DNA of 64,000 nucleotides from contig SJRY01000146.1 of assembly GCA_011319805.1 (NCBI GenBank), positions 124,001 to 188,000 of the forward strand, given 5' to 3'. Positions 21,146 to 31,800 of the stretch are shown here, in pieces. Positions within the stretch are counted from its first letter, which is position 1; every line of letters starts with the position of its first letter. Below the pieces are notes generated by a model. The model saw only the letters and a list, made by a program, of their open reading frames with translations, was not told the DNA's origin and ran no database searches. A program made the translations under genes and the position numbers. The stretch is from Macrocybe gigantea (taxonomy: Eukaryota; Basidiomycota; Agaricomycetes; Agaricales; Callistosporiaceae).

Positions 21146-24100
21146 GACGTGCGATTTTTGGTCTTCTTCCCTCTTGTCATGATCCTTTTATCCTGGTTCG
21201 CAGTCTTCTTTAGGAAGTGGTCTAGAGCTTGCTGCGCATTCCCCAGTTCCTTCTCTTTGATCCATGTGTTCTCTTCGTGTCCGTATCCTTTCCATTTGAC
21301 CAGGAATAGCATCCCCCTCCCTTGTTTCTTCCTTTTTAGGATCTCTTCTATCTCGTATTCTTCTTCATCATTTATAATTTCAGGGGGTGGTGGTGATGGT
21401 CGCTCTTGTATCTTGAAACGGGGTCCTTTGTAAGGCATGAGCAGTGTTTCATTGAACACGGGGTGTATCAGCTGCCATGATGCTGGGAGTTCCAGGCGAT
21501 ATGCCGAGGCTCCTTTCTTTTCAACCACCTTGAACGGTCCATATCGGAGTGCCGATAACTTCTTTGATGGTCAATTGACTGTGATATTGGTGGCTTCTAG
21601 CCATACTCTATCCCCTTTCTTGTATTCATGGGCTGGTTTTTGTCTCGCATCATAATTGTCTTTGGCTCGTGTTTGTGCATACTGCAGCACAGCATTTGCT
21701 TCCTTCCATATTTGGTTCATTCTTTTGACAAAGTCCTTTGCTGCGGGATTATTCCCTTCTGTCGTCTGTGGTTCTCCCTTCCAGGGGTGCATTCCATAGT
21801 TGAGGTAGAATGGTATCTCCTTCGTTCCCTGGTGTGCTTTGTCATTGTACTGGTACTCTGCGATTGCTATCCATTCTGCCCAATCATCCTGTAAGTTGTT
21901 TGTGAAGCTTCTGAGGAAGGCTTCCGTTTCTTGGTGGGATCGTTCTGCCTGTCTATCTGTCTGTGGGTGATAGGCTGTTGATAGGTTTTGCTTTGTTCCA
22001 AGTAATTTTAGAAGTGCTGTCATGAATCGTGCTGTGAACTGGGGTCCTCGATCACTGATGATCTTTCGTGGGATTCCGTGAAGCCGCCACATGTTGTCTC
22101 GGTATAATCGTGTGAGGCCTTCTGCTGTGAGTTCGGTCTTTGTGGGAACTAGATGGATCATCTTGGTCAGGCGGTCTGTGACTGCGGCGATGGCATTAAA
22201 GCCATTCGAGCTGGGTAGCGGTCCTATGAGATCTACTCCGATGTTTTCCCATGGTTGCTGTGGGACTTCGTGTGGGTGTAGGGGTGCGTGTTTCTTTTGT
22301 CGGATGATTTTGTTTCGCTGACATGTTTCGCATCCATTGACATACTTCTTGATGTCTGTTAGCATTGATGGCCACCAATAGGTGCAGTTTATGAGCTCGT
22401 GCATGCGGTATTGTCCTGGGTGTCCTCCGATGGGTGTGTCATGGTGTTCAAACATGATGTCTTCCTTCAGTTTGTTGTCTGGAGGAATATAGATTTTTCC
22501 TCCTATGTATATGATGTGGTCATCTTCTGTGAACCAGTGTGGTTTTTCTTTCAGTCCTGTTGTTACAATCGTCTCCCTTCATGTGCATTGTTGAATTTGT
22601 TCTATCCTTGAGGATTCGATCATCGTGATTCCTCTTGTTTGTATTGTTTCATTATTTTCTGCTTCTTCTTTCCGTGGGTGTTCGTCCTCAAACATCATAA
22701 ATTCGAAGTCTTGTTCATTATTCTCTTCCAGATGTCGAATGAATGCTGCTTCTTTGATCATTTGTATGTCGTCCTTCTCTGCTAGGTTTTCTTCATATCC
22801 CGCCATCCGTGACAGGACGTCCGCTTTTCCATTCACCTTTCCTGGTACGTGTCATAGTTCGTAGTCATATTCTTGTAATTTCAGGTACCAGCCAATCTGT
22901 CTTGAATTGAGTCGCTGTGGCTTCCAGAAGTATGATAGGTTTTTGTGATCTGTCAATATTTCGAACTTCTCTTGAGCTTCGAGGAGGTATTGTCTCCATG
23001 TCTTTAGTGCAACCATTATCGCAAGAAGTTCCTTGTCATAGATTTCGTAGTTTTGCTCTGCTGGGGTCATGCATCTCGAAATGAATGCGATCGGATGCCA
23101 TAGTCCTTTCTGCTGTTGTGATAGTACCGCTCCAATGGCATATCCTGAGGCGTCCGTTTCGACTCGGAATTTTCCTTCTGTTTGTGGTAGTGCTAGAATG
23201 GGTGCTGAGGTTATATGTCGGATCAGCTCTTTGAAAGCATCCTGTTGCTTGTCTGTCCACTGGAATGCTTTGTTTCCAGTCAACTCCGTCAGGGGTTTAG
23301 CGACCTTTGCATATCCCTTGATGAATCGTCGGTAAAAGTTTGTGAATCCCAAGAACTTTTGTAGTTCTTTCTTTGTCTTTGGGGTTGGCCAGGATTGTAT
23401 GGCTGTGATCTTTTCTGGTTCTATTTCTACCTTCCCTTCTCCTACGATGTATCCTAGTACTGGGACTTTCGATGATTCCCAGACGCATTTCGGTCCTTTA
23501 ATGAACAGGTCGTTCTTGTTCAGTATTTCCATGACTTCTATGGTGTTCTTTTGGAGTTCCTCTCATGTTCGTCCGATGATTATGATGTCATCCATATAGA
23601 TTATGCACACTCTTCTTCGTATTTGGTCTTGGAAGAGGCTTGCCATCATTCAGCTAAAGGTGCCTGGTGCGTTGCACTGCCCAAAGTACATGACTGTCAG
23701 TTCGAAGAGTCCTCTTGCTGTTAGGAAGGCTGCCTTCCATTCGTCCCCTTTCCAGATGCACACGTTATTGTATCCCCAGATAATATTGATCTTGCTAAAG
23801 TACTTTGCTCCTTGTAGTACGTCGAGGAGCTCACTGATGCGTGGTAGTGGGAACTTGTCCTTGACTGTATATTTGTTTATCTCCCGGTAGTCTTGGATCA
23901 GTCATTTGCTTCCATCCTTCTTGTTGCGAAAGAAGCAGGGTGCTGCATAAGGTGATTTTGATGGGCGTATTTTTCCTGTTCATAATCCTTCTTCGATGAA
24001 GGCATCTAGTTCCTCTAGCTCTTTCTGTGTCATCGGATAGACCTTGCTCGGTATCATTTTGGGTGCATCCTTCATTAAGTTTATTTCATGGTCCCATTCT

Positions 24101-24786
24101 TTGTGGTCTGGTAAGCGATCAAAGTTCTTCTCCTTGAAGAGGTGTTTGAATCTGATCAGATATGGGGGTATCTGGGTTCCTGTCTTGTCGCTGGCTGTGG
24201 TTTTCGCTGGTTCAGCCACCTTCTGTATTTTAATCGTCTGGTGGTTTATTTTGCACGTTTTGGAGCATCTGTCGATGACAATTTCTCCTGTCCTCCATTT
24301 GATTGTTGGGTTGTGATAGACAAGCCAGTCATGTCCTAGTAGCATGTTGGTTTTTCTGATGTCGAGTATGATGGCTTCTATGTGCTCCTTGTGTCCTTTA
24401 ATGTCGATGTGGACCTCCGCTACTCGGTCTGCTGTTTTCTGGCAGTTGGGTGATCCGTCTGCATTTATGATGGGAATCTTTTTGATCCATCGTGTCTTCA
24501 GTCCTGTTTTCGCTACTATCGCGGTGTTGATGCAGGTCCTATCCGCTCTGCTATCGACTTCCAGTGTTATCGTGGTGATTCCTTTTCGCGTTCGTATTCT
24601 TGCTGGTACTGCGAGTTCTTTCCTCTTTGGTGGTTTGTCCCCTTGGATGGTTTTCCTTGGTGCTTCAGATCGCTTGGCGGGAATGGTGTATTTCAGAGTA
24701 TGGGATGATCTACATCTGGTATCGAAGCGAGTCTGTTTCAGTTGTATGGGTCGTGATTTAGCACCTCTTAGTCGGACCCTTCAACA
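21142..24786 (-). pseudogene. Gyp2-A pol (PR-RT-RH-IN-chromodomain), inactivated
   Basis: Domains in order on the minus strand. Protease near 24550 reads DSRADRTCI, with the catalytic Gly replaced by Arg. RT has YMDD in CIIYMDDIIII near 23590-23610. RNase H has ETDASGYAIGAVLSQQQ near 23130 and TDHKNLSYFW near 22940. Integrase has CETCQRNK near 22320, VDLIGPLPSSNGF, IISDRGPQF and TDRQAERSHQE. The chromodomain is YEIEEILKRKKQ...VKWKGYGHEENTW near 21270-21350. Stops include TGA for the Arg seen as CGA in copy B at ELRHVPGK and VNRPSKK. A TGA after IIIRT near 23563 is shared by all three copies. Confidence 0.9.
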
Positions 24787-26579
24787 AAACCTTCTTTGTC
24801 AGAGCTTTCTTCATCCTTGTCTTCTTCGTCCTCTCCTTCTTCTTCTTTCACTTCTCTGACCCGGGATTTTCCTTTCTTCTTCTTCTTGCAGTTTCGTGCA
24901 TAGTGTCCCTTTAGGCCACAGTTGAAACATGTGACATTTGCTGCTCCTTTTCGTGGTTCCGGGCAGTTTCGTGAAATGTGTCCTGGTTTATTGCAGTTGA
25001 AGCAGTTGTTGCTTCGTACTTTGTCGACTTCCATAGCCTGTCCTGCTCCTCGGCTTGGATTTCCGGCCTTGCGCTGATTGCTTGTGAATTCTCCTCTCAT
25101 CACATTTCTGTGTTCATCGATGTTTCGTCCAATCGCTCGAACTGTCTTGATATATTCATCTCCATCTGTTGGAAGTGTGGAGATCGAGTGTACGGCTTCT
25201 GCTGTCCTTCGGTTTAAGCTCTTCTTGAGTAGGAAATGAGGGGCTGTTCCTGTCATTCCTGCTTTCCCTGCGAGGTCTACGAATTCATCCAGAAACTCGT
25301 TGATGGGTCAGTTTCCCTGTCTGATATTGAATAGTTTGCTTCCTGCTTGTGATGGTGACATGACGTTGCTGAATCGTGTCTCTATCTTGGTTATGAAGTC
25401 GGCCCATGTGCTTTGGTTGGTAGTGGTGTCGATCTTCTTTGATGCCCAGTGGGCTCCGGGTCCGTCGGTCATTCTAGATAGGACCGCTCCAATCTTCTGT
25501 GTATCTGTGAGGTCTCTATGTGTGGTTATGTAAAGTTTCATCTTCCTCCACCAAATATCGAAGGATGTTCGATCTCCTGTAAAGGATTTTGGGTCGGCGA
25601 TGATTCCCTTGTATTCTGTTGTCATCCTTTGGGGGGTTTCTTCGTCGTTCTCTTGGTCTTGGCTTTCCTGTTCCTAGATCTGTTGTTCTTGGGTCTGCTG
25701 TGCTTGTACTTGGGCTTGTTGTTCTTGGAGCTGTTTCTGTCTTTGCTCCTCTCTCTGTTCTTTCCAGTAGTCTAGGTCGACTCCTGCGATTCTACAAGCT
25801 TGTTCAAAATCGGCCCACTCTGTGGCAGTCGGTCTATTTGTCTTTGGTAATCCTTTTCGCTCCCTCCACCAATAGTATTCATCCCAGTTGCTGTTGCTTA
25901 CTTTCGCCACGGTGGTGCGATTCTTTCCTTATGCAGTACTTCGGCAGATTGGTCCTCTGAAGGGGTTCGGTGGTTTCGTTCCTGTGTGTCCTTGACTCTG
26001 GTGTCATTCTCGTTGGTTCTGTCATACGCTCTGTGCATCGTGCCCTCTCTGTATCAGTATGTCTTCCTCCTGTGTTCGGTGATTATAGTTCTTGATCTGT
26101 TGTCACCTAAAGTCTTGGGCTTGTGTTCATTCTTCTCTCGTTTTCTTGCAGATGGGTTCGTCCTCTTCTTTGGCAAGAAGATTCTGGTCTGACCACAGCT
26201 CTTCTGGGCTTATCCTGTATTCTCCTTCTAGGAAGAGTTCTGCAATGAGTTGTGCTGCTCCTTCGCTGAGGATCTCAGCGGGCTCGTCTGTGGTGGTGAA
26301 GGCAAACTCTCTCAGAAATGCCTGTTCTTTGTCGTCGCTACTTGGTGTAGGCGTGCGCTCTCTCTTTCATTTGTTTGGATTGCTAGTGTCTCTGCGGGTG
26401 GCGTGGACTGTCTCTGCAAATGGCGTGGACTGCAATGCCTGGTCTACTTCTCTGAGCCAAGTGCTCTCGTCGCTCGTGCTAGTGCTCGCTGGGTCGGTGA
26501 CCGCTTGTCGTCGAATGTTGATCAAGTCTTTGATAAAGCATGACGTCGTGTGTGTGTGAGTCTGAGCGAGTCTCGACAA
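24768..26579 (-). pseudogene. Gyp2-A gag with ATG-less N-terminal extension, disrupted
   Basis: The core gag begins MTTEYKGIIADPKSFTGD at 25625, followed by the capsid-like WADFITKIETRF region. A TGA comes next, then the nucleocapsid part with two CCHC knuckles, [14 protein letters not shown] and [14 protein letters not shown] (24870-25000), and an acidic Glu/Asp tail. An upstream in-phase coding-like stretch of about 315 codons (26579 to 25626) has no methionine codon and several stops, some at CGA positions of copy B. One stop (TAA after CRSTA) is shared with copies B and C. Gag ends at TAA 24768-24770. Confidence 0.83.
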
Positions 26580-26589
26580 GGCTTAATAT
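26579..26589 (-). promoter_or_regulatory. Gyp2-A self-priming primer-binding site
   Basis: On the element strand ATATTAAGCCT lies 2 nt after the 5' LTR. It is the exact complement of AGGCTTAATAT inside the LTR (26667-26677), which starts 33 nt after the TATATAAG box. The spacing matches Gyp1, supporting Tf1/sushi-type self-priming. Confidence 0.8.
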
Positions 26590-26591
26590 CT

Positions 26592-26911
26592 TGTTAGGCT
26601 AGACGAATCTCAGAAGGACTCAGGCAGACTAAGTGCAAGAGTGGTCTTGAGATGATGGCAAAAGGAATATTAAGCCTAGTGCTACTGGTACATCTGGGAG
26701 TCCTTATATACATTACAGTACTCAAGCATGGACCATGGGCTGTGCAATGCTATGGACTGCGGATGAGTAAGACTGGAAGGAGATGACTCAGGATGACTAG
26801 GGAAGTGGGATGACTCGATGGCTGCGCGCTGCGCAGCATGGCGGGGAAGATAAGGGATGTGGGAAAGATAAGATAAGAAAATGAATGGTCCTTTGGGTGA
26901 TGTCCATAACA
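26592..26911 (-). repeat. Gyp2-A 5' LTR with TATA box
   Basis: 320 bp. The probable core promoter is TATATAAGGA (plus-strand 26701-26710), about 33 nt upstream of the predicted transcript start segment at 26677. Confidence 0.93.
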
Positions 26912-27048
26912 CATCAAAGGCAGCCACCTCTTTGCTGCAGACATTGATGCCATCCGCGTCATCCTCCCACCCATTGCTCCTCCTCCAAAATGCAAACAAC
27001 TCTACTCGACTGATCCCGGCCCCACCAAAAGAGCCAGGCCTGCTTGAT

Positions 27049-27267
27049 TCTTCTTTGTCCATCTATTACATCTTATCATTGTTTACGAATTTCTCTGTAG
27101 GTCCCCATATCATCTTATCACTTCTTCATAGTCAGTATATAGCACTTCTTGTGGTCCCTTCCCTGTAATACACTTAGTTCAAATGAAATGCATGCAACTT
27201 GTCTTGTCCGAAAATCTGACATTCTCCACTGATGCCTCTATGCTCCTCACTTTCTCGCACAACATCC
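27049..27267. other. AT-rich non-coding stretch
   Basis: No gene, repeat or regulatory element can be supported here. It follows the end of the split small gene and leads into a tandem duplication. Confidence 0.5.
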
Positions 27268-27411
27268 ACAACTTCTCCATCATGTAAGTTCCTTCGCTTG
27301 ATCACCATCCCTATTCCAACTTCAATTCGTACGTATCCAACAACTTCTCCTTCATGTAAGTTCCTTCACTTGATCACCATCCCTATTCCAACTTCAATTT
27401 GTATGTACCCT
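27268..27411. repeat. Two-copy tandem repeat, 72-bp unit
   Basis: Units start at 27268 and 27340 with ACAACTTCTCC and continue through TCATGTAAGTTCCTTC and ATCACCATCCCTATTCC. They differ at only a few positions. No ORF depends on it. Confidence 0.85.
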
Positions 27412-27785
27412 TCTCTATCCTACAAATACACATGAACCTCACCCCAGCCTAGCAAGGTCGCAGTCAGCACACGCCGACGCTTATCTAGTTACATAAGCAA
27501 TCTTCCGCTGCCTGAGCAGGCTTGGCGTGTTGCACTGGGTGGGAGGTGGGCAGGTGAGGTGCGTGTGCTGGCAGGCAGTAGGTGGCAGAGAAGGGGAGGG
27601 AGAGGATGGGGGCTGGGTACCAACTGCGTCATCTCCCTGAGAGTATTACAGACCTGGAGGTCGCGTACGCGTTTACGCCAGGGTATGTACCGAAGGACGC
27701 GTTGATCGAGCTGGAGAAGATGGATTGTGTGTTTGGGGAGGGCCCGGGGAAGTTTTCAAGAAGTAGCCGAACTAGTAATTACTAT
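27412..27785. other. G-rich region with a weak plus-strand ORF
   Basis: A purine/G-rich track (about 27520-27620) precedes an ORF beginning in 27582-27610. The ORF includes ESITDLEVAYAFTPGYVPKD and IELEKMDCVFGEGPGK, and is then cut by the MITE-like element at 27786. The composition looks coding, but I do not recognise the family. Confidence 0.35.
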
Positions 27786-28120
27786 CCCCCCCAGCAGTTC
27801 AGATTTAGTGTCAGTTCGGATTGGCTGAATAACTCAGCGTCCACTCGGTCTCTCGTCTATATTATTTCATATATTGCATCTAGAACACATTACGACCTCC
27901 TTCCATGTGGTTTTTCTATCGATTTGTGTGTCTACTGAGAGGTCGGATTGTCACGCTGGCCGTCCAAGCCGTAGCAGAGATTGAATTCTCCTCCTTTCCT
28001 TCACATCCCTTTCCCATCCCTTTCCAGTTCCGGTTGCACGCCTTGCGTACGGAGTTTGAATCCAAGCTGTGACAATTTGTGACAATCTGAACTGACGCTA
28101 AATCCGAACTGCTGGGGGGG
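27786..28120. mobile_element. MITE-like element with C7/G7-ended TIRs
   Basis: This 335-bp sequence is bounded by CCCCCCCAGCAGTTC...GATTTAG...GTCAGTTC (27786-27825) and its inverted counterpart ending GAACTGCTGGGGGGG (to 28120). The arms are about 38 bp with a few mismatches. The interior is AT-rich and non-coding. No clear target duplication was found (left flank CTAT, right flank ACAG), so the superfamily is undecided. Confidence 0.7.
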
Positions 28121-28383
28121 ACAGTACACGCTGTCGACTACGCGCCAGCGCCGCGCTTCACATGATGCGTACCTCCGCGTTTAAATTTCAGGACTTGTCG
28201 GGTCGCGTCTACTTCCCAGTGCATGGATGCTGTTGGCTTCTCGACTCCCTTTCCTCTTTTCACCGGATTGATGTATGCTGTTGGCGTCGCATCCCACTTC
28301 TTTCATGCTTTACTACTTCTTTTATTTTCAACTGCCACGTCGCTCATGCAGCCCTCTGGTGCGTCGTGTCCCTATTGCACCCC

Positions 28384-28648
28384 GACGTCGAAAGATACTC
28401 ACACTTCCCTAGCGAAAACCGTCGAGTATGCCAAGATGCTGGAGCGGACTGGCGGCCAAATGATCGCCTATCATGGCAGGACCAGAGAGCAAAGAGGACA
28501 AAACACTGCGAGAGGCCCTCCAGCTCATATTTATCCAGAGTTTGGCTGACTGGGCAAAGATTCGAGTCATCAAAGAAGCTGTTCCGATAGCTGTGTTAGC
28601 GAATGGCATCGTCGACGCTGGACTCAAACCATTTCGGTCAAATTAGGC
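28384..28648 (+). pseudogene. tRNA-dihydrouridine synthase fragment
   Basis: The plus-strand text KTVEYAKMLERTGGQMIAYH, then GRTREQRGQNT, then after a break LADWAKIRVIKEAVPIAVLA and NGIVDAG, matches the core of tRNA-dihydrouridine synthases of the Dus1 type. HGRT is the tRNA/substrate-side motif and ANG the FMN-binding strand; the family normally reads CHGRTREQ...GLADW...FANGNI. The two parts are in different frames, separated by ~38 bp without normal splice borders. The usual GN after NG is altered, and a stop follows at PFRSN. Only ~70 of over 350 residues remain, directly upstream of the KDZ transposase. It is likely a captured or stranded gene piece. Confidence 0.72.
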
Positions 28649-28841
28649 GCTATGGCACGATATCTCTCATGAAACGCCAGGAACCCGGCACCATCTTTAC
28701 CTCGTTCAATGCCAATTCGGAAGAGTTCACATTTGACAGGGACCCGAACATATTCTGACATGCTGAGGTTAAAATTCTATGTCTATTCCAGGATTGTGAG
28801 TTAAATGATGAGCACCACTCTTTATGGTTCTTGATTTCTCT

Positions 28842-31800
28842 CTTTAGGCTTCAGAAAAATTGACATTGTCGCCTGTCAATGCCAGAGTATCCTACACATC
28901 CTGGTTTCTAATGGTTCCCCACTGCACCCACCTTCCCTCGCACGGCAATCTCTATTCACCTCCTCGATTTCTATCACGCCCTCTTTGAACGGTCGTGTGA
29001 TGCGGTCAATGCATTAGCCAATGCTTTGAATACATTTTATACAAGACGAGGATTCGTGCTTCTCAACTCTAAGGTATGTTCTGTCATGTTTGAATGGTAT
29101 ATTTCTGACGACGGCCAAAGCAAGAGCCTGTGAAAGAGGCATTCCGTTGCGGCCTCAGCAATGCCATCCAATGGTATGACAACTTACAGCTTCGCATCGA
29201 GGATTATGTGGAAGAAGCTCTCTCTACAGCTGAGACCGAAGTCCGGACTTACTGTTCATCACAACCGGCACTGTCCCTTATCCCTCAATTCGATCAACTG
29301 TCAACCAAACGCGATGCTGACACATCCGATGCCGCTAAGCTTTTGACGATGCGTGGAAGTAGCCAACTCCCCCAGCTTTCACCGGAATCAATGAAGGGTG
29401 ACCCCGAATGTGCGCTCGCCTGTTGCGCCAAAGGTGTCCAGCGTGTTTCGGTGGCGTCGATTTCGGTCATTCTCTAGAGGAAGGTGGAGATATTCAGGTC
29501 TGCGTAGATGGCAATTTCAATCATCGACATCTGAAGACAGCAGGTGATTGTCCTAAATTTTACGACCCTCGCTATTTCATTCCCAGGGATAAAGTTGGTC
29601 GACGCATTGAAGCCGCGAGAGGAAAGCCTCCTAGCAAGCGTAAGAAGTAGTCTGTCCCTGATGAAGCGATCAATGAATGTGAATCTTCACATGTTGCTGG
29701 TTCGGGTTCCAACTCCAAGACAAACACAGATCGGTTCGACGACAGTGGCTTGATGGCCCTTGTTTGCCGTCATGACATCCCGTTGTTTCTCATGAACATC
29801 AATACTCCTGGCGAACAGCAAAAGTATGCCGTTGCGCTCATTGAGCATCTCTTTAGCCTTATACTGGACATGGCGAATGTGGCAGTTCTTTATGATGTTG
29901 GCTGTGTTTTGGACCGAACGATTCAACTGGTAGGTCCCTCATTCCTTGATCTAGCATATATTCTCCTTATCTTTCCAGTTCGACTTTTTACGCCCAGGAG
30001 TCGCAGACCGCTTGATGTTTGCAACAAGTGCAATGCACGCCTATGTCCACCAGTGGGCTTGTCAACTCATCTTCAACCCTCGAATCAGGAAGGGACTTAG
30101 TTTGCCAGATGGCGAAGGCTCAGAGCGTTTGTGGTCACGTTTGCGAGGATTGATCGGGATAACTCGGACATCTTCGGTACGAGTATTGCTTATTTCTCTT
30201 TGTTACCTCTGACATCTTTTGCTCAGCATGGACGACGAATCTGGTTGATAGACTGCCAAGTTTCTGCAATTGGATTAGAGCTTCGCGATGACTTGGGCGA
30301 CTGGATGCGCCACCGGCTGGATAAAGTCATCCAACAACATGAAAATCATGCCGTTGCCATTCTTGAAGAGTGTGGCTTTTCAATAGCAGAACTGCAAGAA
30401 CAATGGGCTTTACAGCGGGAAGCTCAACTTTCCGTCCGTGCTCGTGAGTTATGGATTCTTGTGGCATTATCAGGACACTGATATTGTGCCAAAGATGCTC
30501 CGATGCGACTTAAAAGGGAGCTGCAAACTGTGCTTGACCTTCAAACGCAACTCGATGCAGTTGATAATGCAATCAAATCCACATCTGTGACGCTTCAAAA
30601 AACGTCCGCAATCTCATCATCAGAACCTCATCAGCTACTCGCAGGCCTTCAGGATACCCACCAGAATCTGAAAGAAAAGGTCGATGAACTATACGCCTCA
30701 CTCAACATCGAGAAATCATTTCCTGATCTTGGTGGGATCAGTCTGGATTTTGTGCAAACTCTCATCATGGCGCGAGACTTGAAGATCAACATAAGGAAGA
30801 GGGCCATTGGCAGTTTCTTCGAATGGGACCGACTGGACCAGGCGGTTGGCGGTCGTGGTCAAGCAATTGGTAAGATACATCGCTATTACTCTGTCGCCTG
30901 CTTAGAAATTGGCTTCTGGAGGGACGAAGCTTCATCAAGCAACACGCAAAGCTATTTCGAAGCGCAAGCCTGCTCTTATGGGATCAATCAAGAAGTTCAA
31001 CAATTATTGTTCAGCCCTAGAAACTTTACATCGCCCGGAATGGAACATTCCACTCCCTCGACAGCTACACGTGCAGCTGACGGCTCTACGCGATGGGCCG
31101 GAGTTGATGGAAGACGTCTGGATCACTCCAAGTCCTGCCGAGATGCCAAAGTGGCTGGAAAGCACTCAAGTCCGAGAAGGTATCCATGCTATGCTAAAGC
31201 TTGACCGTTGCACAGAAGAACGCCATCGATTAGAGATCGAGTCAAAAAACTTATGCCGCTGGTTCGGTGACAAACTTGTGGCCATTGAGGTGGCCCTTAC
31301 TAAGTCATATAGTATGTGTACAAAATTCCTCGCAACGTTTTTGACCAATTGGCCCTAGATTCATCATTGGTCTTGCTACTGGAACACCGGCGAAGCCATA
31401 TTCTTAACCTGAGGCTTTCTTGGGTCAATGGTTTAGTTTCCGCAAAGGAGCTGGATTCCCAGATTGCGCGCGCGAAGGAAATTGGCACTTCCTACTCACG
31501 GCACGTCTTATCTCCTCCAGCCCTTCCTGTCGTGACATCAGTTTCATCACACGAAGATGATGATGAGCAATTTGACAAGCCTGTGGATGACATTCTACCT
31601 GCTCAGAGCACCGATGAAGCCATTTTAAGTGATCTACTCTTACATGACGAGGCAGGCGATGAAGATAGTGTTGACGTGGAGGCAAGTAAGGTGCCTTCAG
31701 AGCCCAGCGAAGACTTAGTGGAGGTAGTTAGTCAGCTTGATATGGCCTGGTTGCCTTCGGTAAGTGCTGCTTCATGACAGAGCTGGACATTTGTCCGAAC

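Larger units (their letters stand above)
20390..26911 (-). mobile_element. Ty3/gypsy chromovirus Gyp2 copy A
   Basis: Complete element with 320-bp LTRs, TSD CATCA (20385-20389 and 26912-26916) and minus-strand order gag, pol with chromodomain, ORF3. It carries many more stops in gag than copies B and C. Its protease site is mutated (DSR, 24547-24555) and its frameshift heptamer is broken. Confidence 0.96.
19966..27048 (+). pseudogene. Small plus-strand gene split by Gyp2 copy A
   Basis: The first part (19966-20389) contains IYQWPVTFSKAHEALATIH, PLPAYDIQGEIINPTQYRAH and then GAIVHMDFSLTYWNI. The second part, from 26917, continues KGSHLFAADIDAIRVILPP and ends with a basic PTKRARPA tail near 27048. 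Removing Gyp2-A with one CATCA copy joins the two in frame. An in-frame TAA at about 20341-20343 (between RAHL and GAIV) is a second lesion. I recognise the layout (a conserved PAYD...GALV-like block, then a FxADI tail) from repeat-associated Agaricomycete ORFs but know no function. The first ~60 residues may not be coding, since they overlap the Helitron piece on the other strand. Confidence 0.6.

Noticed and set aside
24344..24859. Plus-strand ORFs with Leu/Ser/Phe-rich, membrane-like text across the Gyp2 copies
   Set aside because: They are antisense to gag and pol; hydrophobicity comes from reading the complement of Lys/Glu-rich coding sequence.
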